23,328 nt of DNA, taken from positions 1 through 23,328 of the IMG/VR virus record IMGVR_UViG_3300032046_000227; one strand, 5' to 3'. The notes under the pieces are model-generated. The model was not told the origin of the DNA. It saw only the letters and a program-made list of their open reading frames with translations, and made no database searches. Both the position numbers and the translations under genes were made by a program. Below are positions 20,672 through 23,328 of this stretch, piece after piece (the stretch's first letter is position 1; every line of letters begins with the position of its first letter). The stretch comes from a virus.

Positions 20672-20689
20672 AAATAGGAAAGAATCTCT

Positions 20690-21076
20690 ATGCCCGAAAA
20701 AGAAGAAGGAAAGTCTAAGGATCTCGCAGCGATGAGCGTCGATGCTCTAGCTGAAGAGGTCGAAAGACTGAGAGCAGAACTCACAGAGACGAAAGCAAAA
20801 TTCCAAACACTCACCGAAGACAACAAGGAACTTAACGACGTCGTGACCGCAGACATGACCGGCAAGCTGAAAGCAGACATAATGAGGCTCGGACGTTACA
20901 AGTCGGAAGATCTGAGAGGACTCTCGATCGGAGATCTCCAACTCAAACTCGACGCCTTGAAACGTGTAATTCCGACCTCAAAATCAATCACACTCGCAAC
21001 CGACGAAGACGATCAAAAAGGAGACAAATTCTGGACAGTGGGCGATCTCCGCTCCGTACGATTCAAGGAGAAATAA
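20690..21076 (+). CDS. Capsid scaffold-like protein
   Basis: 128 residues from ATG 20690. It has a charged coiled coil (VDALAEEVERLRAELTETKA), a middle (TGKLKADIMRLGRYKSEDLR) and a C-terminal segment with DKFWTVGDLRSVRFKEK that could bind the capsid protein. Size, charge and position between protease and decoration genes match phage scaffolding proteins, which guide prohead assembly and are cleaved or released. Identification is by context and composition. Confidence 0.7.
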   Translation: MPEKEEGKSKDLAAMSVDALAEEVERLRAELTETKAKFQTLTEDNKELNDVVTADMTGKLKADIMRLGRYKSEDLRGLSIGDLQLKLDALKRVIPTSKSITLATDEDDQKGDKFWTVGDLRSVRFKEK

Positions 21077-21079
21077 GCT

Positions 21080-21568
21080 ATGCCTCAATACTTAACAGCC
21101 CCCGCAAATAGCATCCTGGCAAAAGGAGACCCCATGATCCTAGAATATGAAATCGGCGCCAACGCTACCGCTGCACAAATGATCGCCGGAAGAGTCGTAA
21201 TCCACGACACCACGGACGGTGACGTCAAAGAAGCTGGATCTAAGGCTCTGAATCCCCTCGGCGTTCTCATGGAAAAACCCGACCAACTCGAGGAAACTGC
21301 CTACGCTGTCGGCGATCAAGCAAGAGTCATAATCGACGGCCCAGCTATCGTCAAATTGACGATAACATCAACGGGGTCCGGTAGTGTGGCTCCTGGAGAT
21401 TGGCTTGTTTGCGCAGCAAACGGCAAAGTCTCCAAAGACGCAGTCGGCGCTATGGGAAGCCAAGGAGCAAGAGTCGGACAAGCACAGCAATCATGGACGC
21501 AGTCACTCACCGACGGAGAGATCCTCGTTCGCTGGACAGTCACCCCAGACGCTAGAGCCGCAGCATAA
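21080..21568 (+). CDS. Capsid decoration protein (DUF2190-like)
   Basis: 162 residues from ATG 21080, three bases after the scaffold stop. Beta-strands and Gly/Ala turns dominate: IVKLTITSTGSGSVAPGDWL, then CAANGKVSKD and a repeat-like GARVGQAQQSWTQ, ending DGEILVRWTVTPDA. This is the pattern of DUF2190-type small head-decoration or cement proteins, encoded just before the capsid gene, that stabilise the expanded shell. Confidence 0.78.
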   Translation: MPQYLTAPANSILAKGDPMILEYEIGANATAAQMIAGRVVIHDTTDGDVKEAGSKALNPLGVLMEKPDQLEETAYAVGDQARVIIDGPAIVKLTITSTGSGSVAPGDWLVCAANGKVSKDAVGAMGSQGARVGQAQQSWTQSLTDGEILVRWTVTPDARAAA

Positions 21569-21580
21569 GGAGCCCTGACA

Positions 21581-22471
21581 ATGGTAGACTTTAGACTCTC
21601 AAAAGTTGGAGTAGACACCGGGGCCCTCACAGACGAAGAAATCAAGTATATAGACACTCAAATCATCAAAATAGTAGCGCCAGCTCTTGTCGGACGCCAA
21701 ATATTCTCAGCTGTCAGACTCCCCGACGCCGGTTATCGCACCTGGAGACAGTTCACCGAAACCGATATGAGTGCAGCTTCAATCGACATGGACGGCATGA
21801 ACGCCGGAATGGATAGGGTCGAGTTGGCAACGAAAGACATCCAGATCCCTATGATCACGAAAAACGTAAAACTATTCAGAAGAGACATCCTCGCAAGCCG
21901 TCGAGGAGGCCTGCCACTGGACGCAATCAACATCGACAACGCAGCCCGACAAATCGCAGAGGACGAGGACAAAATGCTCATCAGCGGCGAATACACCGGC
22001 TTCAGAGCCCTCGGAATACAAGGCCTCTCAACCGCAACCGGACGAAACACTCTCGCCACTGCTGGAACATGGGGAACCATTGCTAATATTTACACCGACG
22101 TCTCAGGAGCAATCGCCAAACTCGAAGAAGACGGTCACTACGGACCTTATGACATGGTCCTCAGAGCTGGATTGAAAACCAGACTCCGAGCCCTAGCAAC
22201 AAACACCGATCGACTGGTCCTGGCAAGCATCCAGGAGATGCTCGGAGGCAAAGTCCTCGTCAGCGACAGTCTCTACTCGAGCGCCGGAGCCACGACCACG
22301 GTTCTCGTACTGGAGAATAAGCCCGACAACTTCCAGGTGGGAGTCGCTGAGGATGTCCAGACAAACAACTTCATCGACCAAGACATGAACACGATCCTCA
22401 AAATCTTCGAGACGCTAGCGCCGAGAATACGCCACCCCTTGGCGATCTGTGAGCTTACGGGCGTCAGTTAA
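21581..22471 (+). CDS. Major capsid protein, HK97 fold
   Basis: 296 residues. Features typical of small HK97-fold (encapsulin-like) capsid proteins are visible: an N-terminal arm ending near ALVGRQIFSAVRLPDAGYRT, the spine-helix segment NAARQIAEDEDKMLISGEYT, then FRALGIQGLSTATGRN, and EEDGHYGPYDMVLRAGLKTR in the A-domain, with a final RIRHPLAICELTGVS. No long N-terminal delta domain is present, in line with a separate scaffold gene. It is followed by a 108-nt gap. Confidence 0.88.
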   Translation: MVDFRLSKVGVDTGALTDEEIKYIDTQIIKIVAPALVGRQIFSAVRLPDAGYRTWRQFTETDMSAASIDMDGMNAGMDRVELATKDIQIPMITKNVKLFRRDILASRRGGLPLDAINIDNAARQIAEDEDKMLISGEYTGFRALGIQGLSTATGRNTLATAGTWGTIANIYTDVSGAIAKLEEDGHYGPYDMVLRAGLKTRLRALATNTDRLVLASIQEMLGGKVLVSDSLYSSAGATTTVLVLENKPDNFQVGVAEDVQTNNFIDQDMNTILKIFETLAPRIRHPLAICELTGVS

Positions 22472-22579
22472 ACCCGATTCTGACAAAAGCCTCGCTCTCG
22501 GTCAACAAACAATCTGCCCTATTTTCCCCCTTTTCTAAGGAAACAGTCAAAAATCGAAACCAACTCAGAGTTGAAAGTC
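22472..22579 (+). other. Intergenic gap after major capsid gene
   Basis: 108 nt with no gene. It contains CTATTTTCCCCCTTTTCTAAGG (about 22520-22541), a pyrimidine- and T-rich run of the type that can end archaeal transcription, with CCTT/AAGG able to pair weakly. No TATA element is clear. It may reduce expression of the fibre gene relative to capsid. Confidence 0.4.
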
Positions 22580-23328
22580 ATGGGAATTAAAGCTTCAGAA
22601 GGATTTCTCGATCTCATAGCAATCACGGAGACAGCCACCGGGGTCTTGAAAACAGGGCTCTCTCCAACCTGCACACTCTACAAAATCAGCGACGGAACCA
22701 CGACAAGTCTCACCGTCGCAGAAATCGGAACAACCGGACTCTACAAAGTCACTAACCTCACGTTTGGGACTGCAACGGAATATGTGACGGTTTGGGCTGT
22801 CGCCGGAGCATACACAATCCATTATCCCTTCAAACTTTTCAAGGTCGGAGGAGGACAAGAAGCCGACATCTACACGGACACGCAGGCCTTGGTCGGACGG
22901 TTGACAGCTGCTCGAGCCGGTTATCTGGACGAACTCGGCGCTGCAAACCTTCCGGCTGACCTGGACACGGTTCTCACTCGCTTAACGGCTGCAAGAGCCG
23001 GATACCTCGATGAACTCGCAGCTGCAAATATTCCAGCCGACGTCGACACATTACTCACTAGACTCTCAGCCTTGCGAGCCGGGTATCTTGACAATCTCAG
23101 CGCTGGAGCCGTAGCCTTAAACGCTGACATGGCGACGGTCCTAACTCGTCTTTCCGCTGCCAGGGCCGGGTATCTGGATAACTTGTCAGCTGGAGCCGTC
23201 GCTCTTGCCTCAGTATGTACGGAGGCGAGACTCGGAGAACTCGCAGCGGCTAATATCCCGGCAGATATAGACACTCTTGGAACAAGATTGTCGGCAGCCC
23301 GAGCCGGTTATTTGGATAACTTGAGCGC
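22580..23328 (+). CDS. Repeat-containing fibre protein, N-terminal part (continues at 1)
   Basis: The gene starts at ATG 22580 (MGIKASEGFLDLIAITETAT) and runs off the window end into 1-716, giving 445 residues in total. Residues 1-100 form a beta-rich, Ig-like attachment domain with TCTLYKISDGTTTSLTVAEI and TEYVTVWAVAG. Then come repeats beginning RL(T/S)A-x-RAGYLD at residues 107, 134, 161, 190, 236 and 282. Such RAGYLD repeats are typical trimeric shafts of phage fibres. Location directly behind the capsid gene suggests a head fibre, though a tail fibre cannot be excluded. Confidence 0.83.
   Translation, partial: MGIKASEGFLDLIAITETATGVLKTGLSPTCTLYKISDGTTTSLTVAEIGTTGLYKVTNLTFGTATEYVTVWAVAGAYTIHYPFKLFKVGGGQEADIYTDTQALVGRLTAARAGYLDELGAANLPADLDTVLTRLTAARAGYLDELAAANIPADVDTLLTRLSALRAGYLDNLSAGAVALNADMATVLTRLSAARAGYLDNLSAGAVALASVCTEARLGELAAANIPADIDTLGTRLSAARAGYLDNLS
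22898..23328 (+). repeat. Fibre shaft repeats (RAGYLD type)
   Basis: Six copies of RL(T/S)A-x-RAGYLD-x-L occur in the joined protein, the last at window bases 222-257. Start-to-start spacing is 27, 27, 29, 46 and 46 residues, so there are two unit lengths: a short one ending AAN(I/L)PADxDT, and a long one with an inserted GAVALASVCTEAR(L/V)GEL. Nucleotide copies have diverged, so the repeats are old enough to be distinguished in assembly. Confidence 0.85.
23202..23328. repeat. Second copy of the 127-nt terminal overlap
   Basis: Identical to bases 1-127. Removing one copy gives the non-redundant circle of about 23,201 bp with the fibre gene intact. Confidence 0.93.

Noticed and set aside
20266-20880. 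204-residue open frame on the minus strand across the protease-scaffold gap
   Set aside because: It is antisense to the Pro-rich linker and the scaffold coiled coil, giving Ser/Leu-rich low-complexity sequence, and is isolated from other leftward genes.
22595-22858. 87-residue minus-strand frame near the fibre N-terminus
   Set aside because: It is antisense to the fibre gene, isolated, and without promoter or ribosome site.

Overview
The window is a whole small circular virus genome written out linearly. Bases 1-127 are repeated exactly at 23202-23328, and the gene crossing that junction stays in frame, so the unique length is about 23,201 bp. It encodes a tailed dsDNA virus with an HK97-fold capsid and a non-contractile tail: one tail tube gene, a short tape measure and no sheath gene. 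Several features point to an archaeal host. TATA-like elements sit about 27 nt upstream of GTG/TTG starts, suggesting leaderless messages. There is an orphan Spo11/Top6A-like protein and an abundance of small zinc-finger proteins, and no recognisable bacterial endolysin. Shine-Dalgarno sites (GGAGGTGA) are also used. Many genes overlap by 4 nt in an NTGA arrangement (TTGA, GTGA, ATGA), and TTG starts are common. No integrase, tRNA or CRISPR array was seen.

Layout. Two divergent transcription units start near 13.9 kb and converge at 8.83 kb, where the two stop codons are 2 bp apart. The rightward (+) late unit runs from 14039 through the junction to 8834. In order it carries a small protein, a ParB-methyltransferase fusion, a likely small terminase, the large terminase, a tail-anchored membrane protein, portal, a mini gpF-like head protein, a DUF2213-type protease, scaffold, decoration protein, major capsid protein and a repeat-rich fibre that spans the junction. 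It then continues with a lectin-fold protein, BppU-like protein, head-tail connector, gp10-like protein, tail terminator, a Cys4 protein, tail tube, tail chaperone with a -1 frameshift, tape measure, distal tail proteins and a membrane protein.

The leftward (-) early unit runs from 13889 to 8837. It holds a ribbon-helix-helix regulator and a chain of mostly overlapping small genes, many with Cys/His clusters. These are followed by a coiled-coil protein, a Spo11/Top6A-like protein, a minimal PolX-type nucleotidyltransferase, a small ORF, a frame-disrupted Cys-rich gene and a second Cys4 protein. At least two internal promoters, one next to a perfect 16-bp palindrome, divide this unit.

The most interesting points are: the coupled Top6A-like/PolX pair in a genome with no other visible replication gene; two diverged copies of a Cx3Cx10Cx2C protein, one in each transcription unit; a textbook T_TTT_TTA frameshift site; a lectin-fold gene with a good Shine-Dalgarno but no normal start codon; two near-identical palindromes about 20 nt upstream of virion genes; and a roughly five-fold excess of GATC.
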